Program-made: the position numbers and the translations under genes
Part shown: piece after piece, positions 33,000 to 44,890 of the stretch
Numbering within the stretch: position 1 is the first letter of the stretch
Layout: each line of letters begins with the position of its first letter
Assembly (NCBI GenBank): GCA_947561715.1
Contig: OX387198.1
Span: 16,926,001 to 16,990,000, forward strand
Source: Ascidia mentula
Taxonomy: Eukaryota > Chordata > Ascidiacea > Phlebobranchia > Ascidiidae
Length of the DNA: 64,000 bases
Direction: 5' to 3'
Notes under the pieces: model-generated
The model's input: the letters and a program-made list of their open reading frames with translations, nothing else
What the model was told of the DNA's origin: nothing
Database searches by the model: none

Positions 33000-34600
33000 G
33001 AGGCAGTTTTGTGCAAAGTACCGAATTAGGTAGAAGGGTTAATTGGGGGATAACATCGCCACCCAAAAACATCTAACCGCTTAATTGCAAAGCTGCCGAA
33101 ATAATTCCGTAACAATAGTTTTACATTAAACAGGGCACAACAAGTGAACATGTGCAACAAACGAATTTTATGTTAATTTGAGCTGCAGACAGTTGGCCGC
33201 TGTTTCGACCTATTATGTCTTATTTAGTTGCGTAATAATAAATCAATTACTGGGTCAGGGTGTTATTGTGGTTAAAGCTTTCATTATCGCTGACGTGATG
33301 TATGAACCTTTAAAACACAGCAGATGCAAACCGTCAATTAAGCATTGCCGTTTTGTCCAATCACAGCAAAAGATAGAAGTAGTCAAATTATGAGGCTTAA
33401 TGACCAAATTAGCTAATTATGCAACAGAGTTATTTTGTCATATACCATATTTTTCCTGGCAGAAGCGTTGCCTACGAGATCGCGCCATAACTGATTTTAT
33501 TAATTCGCCACCATCAACCACTAACGTATTTTTCGCTATATAACTCGAAATTTTGGAAGCATTAAATTAAATTCAATACAAAGGCGAGGTTAGAGGTATG
33601 ACATTACACCCAAAATGACGTCATGTAATGTCCCTGAGCAAAGAACGCACCCTCGCCGTCCATCTGACATAAACTCGTTTTAGTCGAGAATGCAGGTGGG
33701 TTTGAAATAGTTTTTCTGTTTATCATGTTTACAAACTATTTATCTTCCTAAACCAGCAGAATCACTTTTTCGTTGTTTTTTTTGCAAAGGCCTCGCAGTA
33801 ACGCGTCGCTGAACTCCATGGGTTTTTAAAAATATTCTTGTGAAGTGAATGCAATTGATTCTTCTCGTTTGGGTTTGTAGTGATCTGTTATATCAGTCAG
33901 ACCTAGTAACAGTATACTGAAGTGGCGTGACTATGAAAACTTTTTTCTTTGCCAATATTCGCTTTGTTGTCGTTTGTCGGAAATACAAATCTCGATTGAT
34001 TTGTCGAGATCTCCATAACTCAGTTAATAGAGCGTTAGAGCGACTTGTCGGATAATGGTGGCTTTGATCTAGCTCTTTGAAACACCCAGCGGTGCCAGTG
34101 AGCCGATTTTACTTTTCTTGACACAATTTCATGTTTTCAGTGGGAAATTAGTTTTTGTTAGCACTGCAGTGAAGTTTGCAGTTTTGTAGATGCAGTTGTA
34201 GATGACATCGTGCTAACCATTTTGGTTTTATTTTTATTTATTTGCTTATTTTAGGTACATGTAGCTTCGAGTGTTTTGGTGAATTTTATTTACAAAAACT
34301 AATGATGCCTAAATGCAAGCGAAAACGATTGTTCACAATTTTAAAAGATAAACCAACTGACGGTAATCATAAACACTTTGTTTCAAACACTTGTATCAAC
34401 CATTGGAGCATAACAAAAAAGTAACAAACAATAACAATGCAAAATCGTTACTCTATGTGTTACAAGTTTTGATATTGCTGCTATTCGAAATTGTTGTAAA
34501 TTCGTTTGGCGCGGTTATTGCTTGAACGTTAATCAGACTCAGATTACAAGATCCTGATTATTAATGGTTGCACAATTTAAAGAATGTTTATCATATCTAT
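33000..34600. other. Spacer, one hammerhead remnant
   Basis: No gene supported. At 33181-33230 there is a decayed minus-strand hammerhead unit (stem I, GTC, GAAA and part of stem II remain; CTGATGA has become AAATAA-like). Near 33700-33870 short matches to unit U appear, for example around AACCAGCAGAATCA. Confidence 0.5.
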
Positions 34601-34666
34601 AGATGCACTCGAAACAAAGTTTGAATTCAAGCATCAACAGAAAGCAAAAAACCTTCGCTCATTTAT

Positions 34667-36241
34667 CTATGGAAGATGGCAATTGTAAATTCCCCTGCAA
34701 AATGGTGGAACATTATCGTACGTGATTTTGCAGTGGCAGCCGTTTGTACATTGAGAGCAGTTGGTTGCAGTTTCAGAGCATATGCCAAAACAGAAACAGA
34801 TGTCCACTACAATTGCCCAGTTTCTCACGCAACCTATGATAGGTAAACAACGTTACAATATACTAAGTTAAATTAAACAAACACAACGTGGAGGAATTAT
34901 TCGCTTGTGTTTCATCTTGCTTGTTTCAAAACGTGAAATATTTTGTTTCTTAATTAATTGCCACCCCGACATGATAGAAAATTTTGATTCAACAAACCGT
35001 CGTCGCATTGTTCATTGCTTATGTATCTTCCTCCGAGAAAGTACTCGTTATGGCAACCTCCACACGTACTGATTTTACAAACCGCAGATGTGTATTTTCT
35101 ACATTCGGAACCCAAACAAGGATTTTCACTGCACTGCCCATAGGCGACACCTGGTGGACATTTTTCTGCAAGTGTTTTAACAAAATACAAGTGTATATTT
35201 TCCTTTGAAGAAACAAACTTAACAGAGATTTTCACAAAGAGCATAAAAACTTACCGCATTGTTCCACACATCCAACTCCAGTTGAATAATAATCTTCACG
35301 ACATCCACATTGTCCTACTGGATAATATTTACAAATGTGTTCTTGGTCAGTGCAAATTTTTTCACATCTGTAGCTACTCGAGTAATAAATTTGATTTGGA
35401 GAACATTCTACAAAAATTCAAATCTAAATGTTTGAACCAGACAGAGGCCTTGAGTCTACGATGTACCAAAGAGAAAATGTTCTTAGTTTAACTAATTATT
35501 TGACTGTTTAATTTATTTGGTAGTTGTACTTCAAACTTGGTAACGATTCTGAAGTTTTACCATCAAGTGTAGGACACATGTAAAGATGCTCACCATATTC
35601 TTTTTCAGAGAATTTACTCCCACGGTTGACAGAAAAATCTCTACACTCTCTAATAATCATAAACCTGCATTGTGCCTTAGTTTTATGCGCAAACCTTGCT
35701 GCACCGGATTTACAGGGATCTTCAATGCACACAAAATACCGGCGATCTTCATCACAATATTCTAAAAATAATTTTATCGCGTTGGAATTTTTTTCTATCA
35801 GACCAAATGTCTTTTATAAACCAAATATATATCCCTTACAAATCTACATTGGCTTTAGTACAAAAAAGTAATCTTTTAAACAATACATTTTTTACGTTTA
35901 AAATGAATTTTGCACTAAACCGTCAATCGAACTGGTGTATCTGCAATTTTCTTCAAATAATTGGGTTCCTTGGCATCCACAAATCAAGGTGACACTTTTA
36001 TCACATGAGATATATTCAAAAGAAAATTTCTGAATATTGCATCCATCAAATGTATAAGGCACGTTAGGATCTAATGTCAGAAGTTGCTCAAACACTAAAA
36101 ACAATTGCGATTTTGCGGATCTTATTTAACAGTTATTAGGTTTAGCAAACCTATAACCCTACCTTTACGGTTATGCAATCCAAAGATGCCATAATTGCAA
36201 ATACTTGCAAGAACAAACAACCAGAAGCATAATTTCGCCAT
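34667..36241 (-). CDS. Secreted cysteine-rich protein with TIL-like domain, six exons
   Basis: 302 residues on the minus strand. Exons: 36163-36241, 35921-36094, 35594-35761, 35255-35407, 34998-35165, 34667-34833; GT-AG introns, all in phase 1, 909 nt. Exon 1 encodes a signal peptide (MAKLCFWLFVLASIC). Exon 4 (SPNQIYYSSSYRCEK..., then GQCGCRED, then VGCVEQC) has the cysteine spacing of a trypsin-inhibitor-like (TIL) module. Exon 5 has a PPGVA start and a CGGC motif, a cysteine module seen in invertebrate extracellular proteins. Exon 6 is another compact cysteine module (CSQCTNGCHCK). A role as secreted inhibitor or matrix protein is an inference. Two paralogues lie at 39633 (plus strand, frameshifted) and 50080 (minus strand, ruined). 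No stop or frameshift interrupts this copy. Confidence 0.85.
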
Positions 36242-37366
36242 AGGGTATTTAAACGTTTACTTGAAATTTACGGTGCAAAAATAGAATAATTTTTTGTGCG
36301 CTGCGAAACAACGAAAACATTTTGTTACGATGTATATGATCAATAATTTAAGTAACTGTTTCCAAAATAACTGCTGTGTGCACGCCTTGAAAATACTCCA
36401 CGTAGTGGTTAGTACTGTTTTTAACCGCTTTGCTTTCCAACAGCAAATAATATAAAAACGAAGAAGAGCGCAAAGCAAAACAATGAACCCTAGTGCAACC
36501 AATATCCGTACGACGACAGAGGTCAACGCGAGCTTTCGTTTACAAAAACCGATATTCAATTCAAACCCGAATTATGCGTTTGTGCTCAACCGTAATAACT
36601 TTTTGAATTGACACAGATTGAAAAATTAATGCCCGAAACTTTCCCTACTCTATCAGAAATAATCAGGAGATTTTGAAGTCGCAAAGTATGACCATGCACA
36701 AATAATGAAAGGTGAACCAAGAAAAGCAAAACTTTTTCCCATCTATAAAAACTAAATCGCGTTAAAACAACGAATCACTGAGTGCATTGAACGCAAAATA
36801 ATAGAATCGACATGCTCAAATTGCTGAACGAAGTTGAGAAAATAAACGATAACCAGGACAACGTTTTCTTGCTGTGCCGAAGTCCAATGTTTTCTATAGG
36901 CTATATCAATATTGTAACATTTTAAATAAACCTTTGCATCAAACGTCCCAATGCTATACAATAAAGTTTAAAAAACATTAAATAAGATTCCCGCTTTGCC
37001 ATAAACAACAAACCAACACACAAAACTCGAAGCTTACGTCACGGTTTCACTGCAAATCGAATATATGTTTTTTTTGCTATAATGTAAACTGAATAAAGTG
37101 AAAATAAACACTTTATATTCCCTCTGCAATGTTAAATCGTATTTTGAGAGGAACGACCAACGGATTATAAACAGTACAAACGCTCTAAGAAGAACCCCTG
37201 CCGTGTAAGCTATAGGTGAAAGCACGTCACAGTAACCGCGGGAATACAGTGCTCGAAGTTGTCAACAACAGGTTCGCTTAGGTCATTCAATTCCAGGAGC
37301 AGGTTCGCGCGAACCGGTGCGAACCGGCTGAATCCCACCACAGCGTGTAACCTAAAGCTTAGAGAA
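36242..37366. other. Spacer upstream of the cysteine-rich gene, nothing recognised
   Basis: Presumably includes the promoter of the minus-strand gene. No convincing coding or repeat signal. Confidence 0.4.
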
Positions 37367-37376
37367 CAAAGCGGTT

Positions 37377-37463
37377 GTGTGAAAGCTAGCACAGTGCCAC
37401 TCAACAGCTGCACTGATGAGACCTTACAGGTCGAAACAGTGCGTGTACACACCCTGTCTGCAG
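37377..37463 (+). mobile_element. Solo monomer of the hammerhead element
   Basis: Only 87 bp, flanked by CAAAGCGGTT at 37367-37376 and 37464-37473 (10-bp target duplication). It contains the GCTAGC/CACAGTGCC block and one complete hammerhead. Its left end begins inside the sequence that continues further in the NEK8 intron 5 copy, so it looks 5'-truncated. Its right end lies five bases past the ribozyme cleavage site. Confidence 0.8.
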
Positions 37464-37464
37464 C
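37407..37464 (+). ncRNA. Type I hammerhead ribozyme, best copy
   Basis: GCTGCA (37407-37412), CTGATGA (37413-37419), stem II GACCTTACAGGTC (37420-37432, five pairs), GAAA (37433-37436), a stem III hairpin with about eight pairs and two mismatches, GTC with predicted cleavage after 37458, then TGCAGC, which pairs perfectly with the first strand. Every invariant core position is present. Confidence 0.85.
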
Positions 37465-37899
37465 AAAGCGGTTCTCGTTACTCAAAAGAACGTAATTTTA
37501 AACCTGTTACATCAATTTAAGTTCAATCGCCGTGGCCTCACGCAATTGACTTGTTTCAAATAACAGTGCCCCTTGAAATAGATTGAATCAGTCAAATTGG
37601 AAAACGCGACAGGAAGATTTGTTACGTAGTTTCTATCATCAGGTTTGGGTTCTTTTCGGGTTTAAAAAAGTCACGACTTAATTATAAGAACTATTCACAC
37701 AGCTTAAATGACAAATCCTTGCTGTGATGAGAGGCCACTATAGAACAAGAGATACTCTTTATTCAAAAGAACGTATATTTAAACCCAAGCCACCAATTTG
37801 GGTCAAAGAGAAACACAAAATCTGATAAAATTCCTGCCGTCTATCTGGTGGCTCGTCGGAAAGTTGGTACAAAAAGTCTCCGAGATATTCATAGATAGT

Positions 37900-38250
37900 G
37901 TAGATGGTCTATATTAAAGATTTGCGCAATGGTGCTACAAGGTCGAAACGAACCATAATGTAATGATTCCTTAGTAAAGCATGATTGTGATTGCAAAGCA
38001 TTCGACGCAGATCCGTATATCTACATATATATACCAAACCTAACACAAAATACTCCAACATATTTGCCTAATCCAAATTTATCTCTTTTTTTTTTTTTGC
38101 TACTCCGGGATTTGAACCCAGGAATTTTCACACTAATGTTATACTTCCCCCATAGCGGATGTACTATACAACCGTTTTTTCCGCACGGTGGCGATGAGTA
38201 ACAGTCTATTAAGAATTTTGTCGCGCATTGGTGTTTCTTGGCGGGTGATT
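37900..38250. repeat. Dispersed repeat, partner at 42700-42960
   Basis: Shared blocks include TTTTTCCGCACGGTGGCGATGAG and the stretch around AATTCCTTA. Together with the pair at 38966/42349 it brackets the plus-strand cysteine-rich gene, but in a different order on the two sides. Confidence 0.65.
38090..38130 (-). repeat. tRNA-derived SINE 3' end with A tail
   Basis: On the minus strand a B-box GGTTCAAATCCC is followed by GGAGTAGC and then a run of about thirteen A. This looks like the 3' part of a tRNA-derived SINE or a retroposed tRNA. A second B-box, in GGTTCAAATCCAGG, lies on the plus strand at about 38322-38335, followed by an A-rich stretch. Confidence 0.45.
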
Positions 38251-38965
38251 GGCAGCATAGTTCCTGAACCCGACCCATATACCAAAAACCCGATCGGGGT
38301 TAGTGGCCAGAATATCCTGGGTTCAAATCCAGGTGTTCTAAAAAAGAGGAGTTTCTGGGTTTGTGCAACATATTTGAACAAAAGAGACGCTGGTTGACAA
38401 AACCTCTTTTTTCAGTAACTCTTCCCTTTCTCAATGGATGTTGATGATTTTTACACAAATTGCATAGAACGACATGCACTTTCAAAAACATAAAAAAACA
38501 AAACCGACCTTATATTCGGAACAAATATCACTGTGCATTGTCATAAATCGATTATAACTTCGTCCATTAATTTGCTGCCCCAACTAAACTTATACCATTA
38601 GAAAGCTTGTCATAATACATTTCAAAACATGCCTTGTTTTTGATCAGAAGAATTGCTTGCTTGCTTTTTTTCTACTTATATTTTTATCACATCTGCATCG
38701 CCCCAACTTAGCCTATACCATCAGAATGCTTGTTACCTTTCTAACCTCAACTGACTTGTTTAATGGATTTTGGAAACGCATGCCAACCGACGAGTATTAA
38801 TCATAAACGTCATTATGATCGATGAGAGGTGCTGTGTGTGTTGGCTTGTCATTGATTTGTTGTCTATTCAAACTTTCAGGCATTATAGTTTGTTCGAACG
38901 AGTTTTTAAGTTGCTGTCTGTAATGTTTATGTTGAAGCCAGCAAGTATGTGGTAGGTTATCTTCC

Positions 38966-39125
38966 ATTTGAGGAAATTGAATCGATGGCATGCAGGGTGT
39001 TAATATACTACACTAACTATAACGGAAACGCCGCCATCAACATATAGCTGTATCCATAAATTTTCACATTTTGGCATGTCAATGTGGTAGGCCTAGTATG
39101 TATTTTGCAACATCGCAAAGTATCA
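38966..39125. repeat. Direct repeat flanking the cysteine-rich gene, left copy
   Basis: Matches 42349-42513 (GAAATTGAATCGAT, ATATACTACAC, CGCCGCCATCAACATATAGC, TCAATGTG, CGCAAAGTATC). The two copies bracket the gene at 39633-41366. Confidence 0.8.
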
Positions 39126-39632
39126 TTAATGCTCAGTCTGTTCGGATTTTTGTCGAATGGCGTGTTTCTGAGTGGCTACATTAACTTAGTTTTCACGAAG
39201 AATTTGCAATATTATAACTTTAATATTTAGTTTATTTATGCAAAAACGTTGTTACACACTAAGAGCATATTGTTTTTTGGTAGATTTGCCTAAAGACCGA
39301 GAATTTTGATACTTTAGGCCGTGTGTAGCATTACCGAAGCACGTGGTGAGCGATACAAACGTTTTGTTGATGGAATATGTTTTGCTTGTTTTTGGAAACC
39401 TCTATACAATGCCTTGTTAATTATTTTAGTTCAGAAAGAATGATATTTTAGGCAATTGAGTTATAGGCGGTTACTTAGACGGAATTACAGTGAATCATTT
39501 CCAAATGAGGTAGTGAAATATTAAACTTTACAGCGGCCATTTACTAGCGCATACTTGTTAAAACGCATGATTTTTTTCAGTACATCCCGAAACATTAAAT
39601 TAATATATTTTTAGTGCAACTCTGACTCAACC

Positions 39633-41366
39633 ATGTGGAATTGTGTAATATTTGCATTTATTTTTGCAAATTTAGGCAGGGCAGACGAGATGCTACCGGA
39701 TACATATGATGGTGGTTATGCTTTACAAATAGTTTTTTTAGTCGCATAATGGTCTTGTTGTTTGCAGATAATGAAAATAATATGGGGGATGACACAATGA
39801 TGTCTCCAGAGTGGACAAATGGTTGCAATGTTACAAAATTCTCCAAAACACTTATTGAATGCCAGGAAAATGAAGTTTTGTATTGTGGATGCAAATCTTA
39901 TCAAAGAAAAAAAAGTTTCTGCCAAAAAAACATTCACAGATTTCACGGTTAAATGTATTTTTTGGATTTAAACAACAAAATTAACAAATATTGTTTTATT
40001 TACCTAAAAGACGTTCTACTTTAAATCATTTTATCAATACTACATTACCTTTAAAAAAGGTTTGCATAAAAGGGCAAAATGGCTGAAAACTCAAATTTTT
40101 TTATTAGGTTTGTGTGAGGAAATTGTGTACGTATGTATAGAAGACTGTAACCCGGAAGCAATATGTCATGTACACCCAAAAGCGAAGTGTAAGATTCAAA
40201 TAGACAGAGAATATGGATGCGGTTACTTATTTTTCTTTTTATCAATGGTACTTTCAGCGAAAGACTGCGGTAAGACCTATCGTTACCTATGACGAGGTAT
40301 TGTAAAATTGTTTTTTTTCAACAATTTATTTCAAATAAAAGAAATGATAACAATTCCACAAAGTGTTTCATAAGTATGATAATTGTTACAGCTACATGTA
40401 GCGGATTTAAATAATGCACAGGTCGACTGGGTTATCAGCTATGGTATATTAGGCATGGATAATGACAGCAGTAAATGCTTGTTTATCCATGCAAAGTTTG
40501 CTGTTTTTCATGTACCAAAAGTTTTTACGCCGCATTCTATTTTGTAATGTTGTTCGAACGATTAAAGACATTTTTAGTCTCAAAATTCAATATTTATTAC
40601 ATTTCCGTAGAATGTAAATCATCTGAAGTCTTTTTTCCCGATCGCATCCCATGTCAAAAGACTTGTGCTGGCCATGAAGTTTGTTTGTCCGAACCAGGAT
40701 GTAGATGTCGTGAAAACCAATATTCAAATGGGGTGAAATGCTTGGATGAATGTGGTTAGTTTAAGAGTTACTTTGTTTGTTATGGACGGCAAAAGATAAA
40801 TTCAATTGATATAGATGAAAAAGAATTAACTTGATTTAATCCTAATGTTTTTGAAACTTGTTTATATTGCAGAAGAGTGTCCATCAGGTGTCGCCCGTGG
40901 GCACTGCAAGAATGATCCGTGTTTGAATTTGAAATGTAGAAAATACAGGTCTGCAACTTGTAAAGTCAGTGTATGTGGAGGATGCCATGCTGAATTTTTT
41001 GTCGAAGGAAAGTACTTGAGTGCAGATCAATGTGATAAAGGTTTGCGTTCAATTCTGAATTTTTTAGTTTTTTGACTGGTCAGCGGTGCATTAGGTACCA
41101 AGCATTTTCTGCAAGCTAAGATATTTTTGTAGTGATGGTTTGCTGAAATATCGTAGTTGTTTTATGGTACATGGAGATATTTTGTTTTGTTTACATTAAG
41201 GTTGTTTGAGGAACTGGAGAGTTAAGATTGACTTGTGTTATTGCACCGGTAAATGTTCTGAAACTTCCCAACCTGTTCTCAATGCCAACATGGCTGTCGC
41301 TGCAGTTTCTCATACAAATTTTATTATCCAGATTGTTGGGGAACATACGATTGCTATCTCCCATGA
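39633..41366 (+). pseudogene. Secreted cysteine-rich TIL-like protein, frameshift in last exon
   Basis: Plus-strand paralogue of the gene at 34667, with the same six-exon plan and phase-1 introns: 39633-39711, 39768-39947, 40108-40269, 40611-40754, 40873-41040, 41201-41366. Exon 1 is 79 nt, as in the paralogue, and encodes a signal peptide (MWNCVIFAFIFANLGRA). Exon 4 is the TIL-like module (PCQKTCAGHEVC, GCRCREN), and exon 5 the PSGVA/CGGC module. Exon 6 begins GCLRNW as expected, but a single-base deletion at about 41272-41275 moves it out of frame; the family ending (stop at 41364) is still legible in another frame. As read, translation would continue to a stop at 41434, replacing the last cysteine module with unrelated residues. 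A sequencing error is possible, since everything else is intact. Confidence 0.8.
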
Positions 41367-41921
41367 ACTTTTGACATTTCGTTTTACTTCTTGGCTTTTA
41401 GTGTTTTGTCACTTTGCCGAAATATCATATTCATAACTGTTGTAAAGTTACCGCATTTAAATTGCTTATAACTCATGACACATTTACCTTAAATCGGACA
41501 AAACACTAAAATTAAAAACTAAGAAGAGATCTTTCAACTAAAATGGTACATCTGTTAAAAATGTATTTTAAAACAAACTTTAAAAGATTCGAAATCACAT
41601 TGGCATGCACCAGCCCTTCGAAATACCACAAAGACTAAATAATATTTTGTGCAAGGATAGAATCACCGCAGACCACGTTGTTAAAAATTACAACCTGAGT
41701 CCTGCAAAATACATTGTAAATAGAGGTTTGATGAAGATACTTGTTATGAATGGACAAATTGCGGTTTGTTGAAGTGTTTTTGTGGCTTCTGGTTTCTTAC
41801 CAAAAATTAGAAACTGAATTGCGCAACAAAGCGAAATACCAACGGTAAGATTACAAAGTGCGTAAGGTCAGACACACGGTAATGTTTTCCGCAATGTCGT
41901 GCAGCGGAGCAAAACATCCAA

Positions 41922-41979
41922 GCTCCTGGTGAGGTTTGAACTCACGACCCTGGTAAAACCAGCTCAACGCTACAGGAAC
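41922..41979 (-). pseudogene. tRNA-like sequence lacking a D arm
   Basis: On the minus strand a 7-bp acceptor pair (GTTCCTG with CAGGAGC) and a 5-bp T arm (GTGAG, loop TTCAAAC, CTCAC) are perfect. The part between them is only 27 nt and can form one hairpin with the loop GTTTTAC, which would place anticodon TTT. A normal tRNA needs about 14 nt more. It may be a D-arm-deleted tRNA pseudogene or part of a SINE. Confidence 0.4.
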
Positions 41980-42348
41980 TCAGTGGTTTCACGTGGTAAA
42001 TTCTTGCCAAGGTACACTGCTGCGCAAGCGCACAACTTGCCGGACAACCTTCACATATTCGTAAGGTCAGTTATACAGGAATCTAAGGATATAGGCAAAT
42101 TTGGTTATCACTGCTCGTTTTGTAGTGGCATCTAGTATTTGTGTGCAAAGTTTCAAGTCGCTTGATCAAAAATTGTTTAAATCGCAGGCGGACAACTGTC
42201 AAAATCAATTACTTCCGCCGAATCTTAGCCACCATAGCATCAAACAAGCGTCACTCATATCTGTACATTTGAATAAAGTAATGCATTGATAGTGAGGAAA
42301 CAAATAGAGCATCACAAAAATTTTTTGAATCTTAAAGAGATTACTTTC

Positions 42349-42513
42349 CATCTGTGGAAATTGAATCGATAGCATGCTGGTCAGGGTGTCAATATACTAC
42401 ACCAACTATAACGGGAACGCCGCCATCAACATATAGCTGTATCCATAAATTTTCACTTTTTGGGATGTCAATGTGATACGTATGAATTTTGCAACACCGC
42501 AAAGTATCTGTAT
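42349..42513. repeat. Direct repeat flanking the cysteine-rich gene, right copy
   Basis: Partner of 38966-39125, in the same orientation and about 3.4 kb away. Confidence 0.8.
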
Positions 42514-42699
42514 AATCCCACTCCACCAGCATGAGTCACTAAAATTTGAAAAAAGAGTATGGGCCGGATGGACTTTAAGGGGGTTTGGGGAGAATAAAAA
42601 ATTGCCAAGTTTAAAGAGGAAAGGTCACAGGGCCCTTCCCTTTGGTCCATTTCCGTGTAAAAACCAGTATTATACCGAAAAGTGTAGTTGCCAAGTACA

Positions 42700-42960
42700 A
42701 ATGGTTTGTATTAAAGCTTTGTACAATGATGGCCACAAGCTCTGAACAAAGCATTATGTAATAATTCCTTAATTAAGCAAGTTTAAATGATTGTGCTCGT
42801 AAAGTATTCGACAGTCATTTGCCCAATCAAAATTTTTATCTAAAAATTTGTTTTACTCTAATGTCTTTGTTCTTAATAACGGATGTACGATAAAAGAGAT
42901 TTTTCCGCACGGTGGCGATGAGTGTCAGTCCGTTAGAATTTTTGTCGAGCAGCGGGAAAA
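42700..42960. repeat. Dispersed repeat, partner of 37900-38250
   Basis: Same orientation as its partner; shares the CCGCACGGTGGCGATGAG block. The intervening part is divergent. Confidence 0.6.
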
Positions 42961-43308
42961 AACAAAACAAAAAACAGCGTGTTTCTGAGTTTGTGCAAAA
43001 CATTTTTGTTTGGATTTTAACTTCTAGCTACTGAGTAGTTCAATCTGAGTAGGTGGAGATTATTTCCAATGTGTCGTTGTGACAAAAGTAAGAAAATAAC
43101 ATTTGATGCCGAAGGTCGATTTGTCATGCCGAAAAGCAAGTGCAAATATTCATCATGCAGTAATTTCTTGAATAAAAGTATTTTGCACAGTTCTTCTTTA
43201 AACTCTTTCCTTTTCTGTTCTATAATTTTGTGTAACACAAGATGGTAACTTAATGTTTTGCTGAAATGTGTTTGAAGGTTTGTTGTTGGTGCTTAGATTG
43301 CATATATA

Positions 43309-43336
43309 TATTTTTTTTTTGGGGGGGGGGGGGGGG
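43309..43336 (+). repeat. T-run followed by G-run
   Basis: A run of about eleven T followed directly by about sixteen G. Low complexity and prone to length errors in sequencing. Confidence 0.9.
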
Positions 43337-43339
43337 TTT

Positions 43340-44580
43340 ATTGCAAATATATATTTTTTGTAGTTCAGTGTTGAAAAACCTTGAAAGTATTCAAAGTAGA
43401 GGCAGTAAAGAGGCTTCTGCTATAAGCAGCTTGATCAAATGCCTTCTCCACAATAAAAATCTTAGTCATCAAATCCGAATAAAATGTGTTTAACTTCCAT
43501 GTGTGTAAAAAGTGTAAAAAATGTTAAAAGGGTCGAGAATTCAAGAGTTAGAATTGCGTCTCGTTGTATCGAATAGAATCGAACGACCAAGTGACAGACG
43601 GCAAATAAAGGTGGTCTTAAACTGGGAAAACAATTTACGCTCTAACATGGATTATAACACTAACAGTTCGCTGGGAAAACTGGATTTGTTTAACCCACAC
43701 ATGCATTGAGCATATTCACAACTTAGCCACAACTCAGCGGTTTGCAATAATGATGTAGCAATTTGACCTTTTTTTAAAATAGTTATTATAAATGATTTGT
43801 TGTTATCATAGTTATTATACAGATTGCTCGTGCAATCACGCGTGTACAACCACTGTTTTAACACACCGATATTCGAGCCTAGGTTATCATTACCACAATT
43901 CCTGATCACGTGTTCTTGTCGGTATATTGGTCGGGCGCTTAACCAATGTTGCCAATCCCACGCCCACACATGGCAAAATATTTCCGCATGCAAACTGTTA
44001 AATCTCCTTGTGGAAACGCTGACGCAGCACAGGACTTTTTTCGTTTGTACATGATTCAGCAAACGTATACATTGTGCCAATGGGACCATGACTTTTCATT
44101 GTCTCAGGTAAACAATATGCATATTTGTCGGACCCAAACCCTGGGAAACCCAATGCGTAATTTGGTTGTTGTGTATAAACTTATCGCTGTAATACCACGT
44201 TAAGTTTTAACGACCTGCGTAAACCCATCAAATATTGTTTGTAAATTTAAGAATTTGGCCATAAACGTGTGCTTTGTGGAGATGGGAACATACAAATAGT
44301 AATTTAGATTCGACGAACATAGCAGAAGTCGAATATTAAACCCATCGATTTCTTTGTGGCTGCTGAGGCATGGCGCAAGAGTCACCCCACTAAGAAGAAC
44401 TTAGAAATCGTCACAAATCCTGATTACTTCAAGAGTTTTTATGGAAATCGAAACTTTTGCATTTGGCCCCCTGTCGTAGTTTTATTGATTCAAGTGGTTT
44501 AATGAATCATCTTCTCAAACCACCACCTACTTAGAAAACCTCAGTGTTTAAATTTCAATTAAATTCATTGAAACGTTTTA
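43340..44580. other. Spacer, nothing recognised
   Basis: No protein, RNA or repeat could be supported; overlapping open frames on both strands at 43650-44200 have no recognisable motif. Confidence 0.4.
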
Positions 44581-44584
44581 TCGG

Positions 44585-44890
44585 CGTTTAAAATGCAAGA
44601 CCAACTTACTGTTGTCGCTTTTCGGCAACCACCAAACCTCAGATCCTTTGTGCGGACAACAACCAAAATGAATTTCGAAACATACCCATGTGGAGGCACG
44701 ATATGCGCATTGAGCAACATGATATACCCGGCTAATCAGCTCATCACAAACAAGGGGCCACAGCGCGCTGCCCATTAGCTGTGCATACATCGGACAAACC
44801 GGAAAACCACTGCGACAAGGGATGATTGGACATAAGAATGATATCCAGCACAACATCACCGACAAACTGATATGGGTCTATTTCAATGTT
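44585..44890 (+). mobile_element. Penelope-like retroelement fragment (RT end and GIY-YIG)
   Basis: A broken plus-strand frame encodes VAFRQPPNLRSF, the motif at the end of the reverse-transcriptase part of Penelope-like elements. After a stop and a frame change it encodes CAYIGQTGKPLRQGM followed by IGHKNDIQHN, the start of the GIY-YIG nuclease. The two pieces are in the right order and spacing. No further part of the element is recognised. It belongs to a different lineage from the element at 48121. Confidence 0.7.

Noticed and set aside
34667..41366. Reading the cysteine-rich proteins as venom-type toxins
   Set aside because: TIL-like and cysteine modules also occur in protease inhibitors and matrix proteins; nothing in the sequence points to a toxin.
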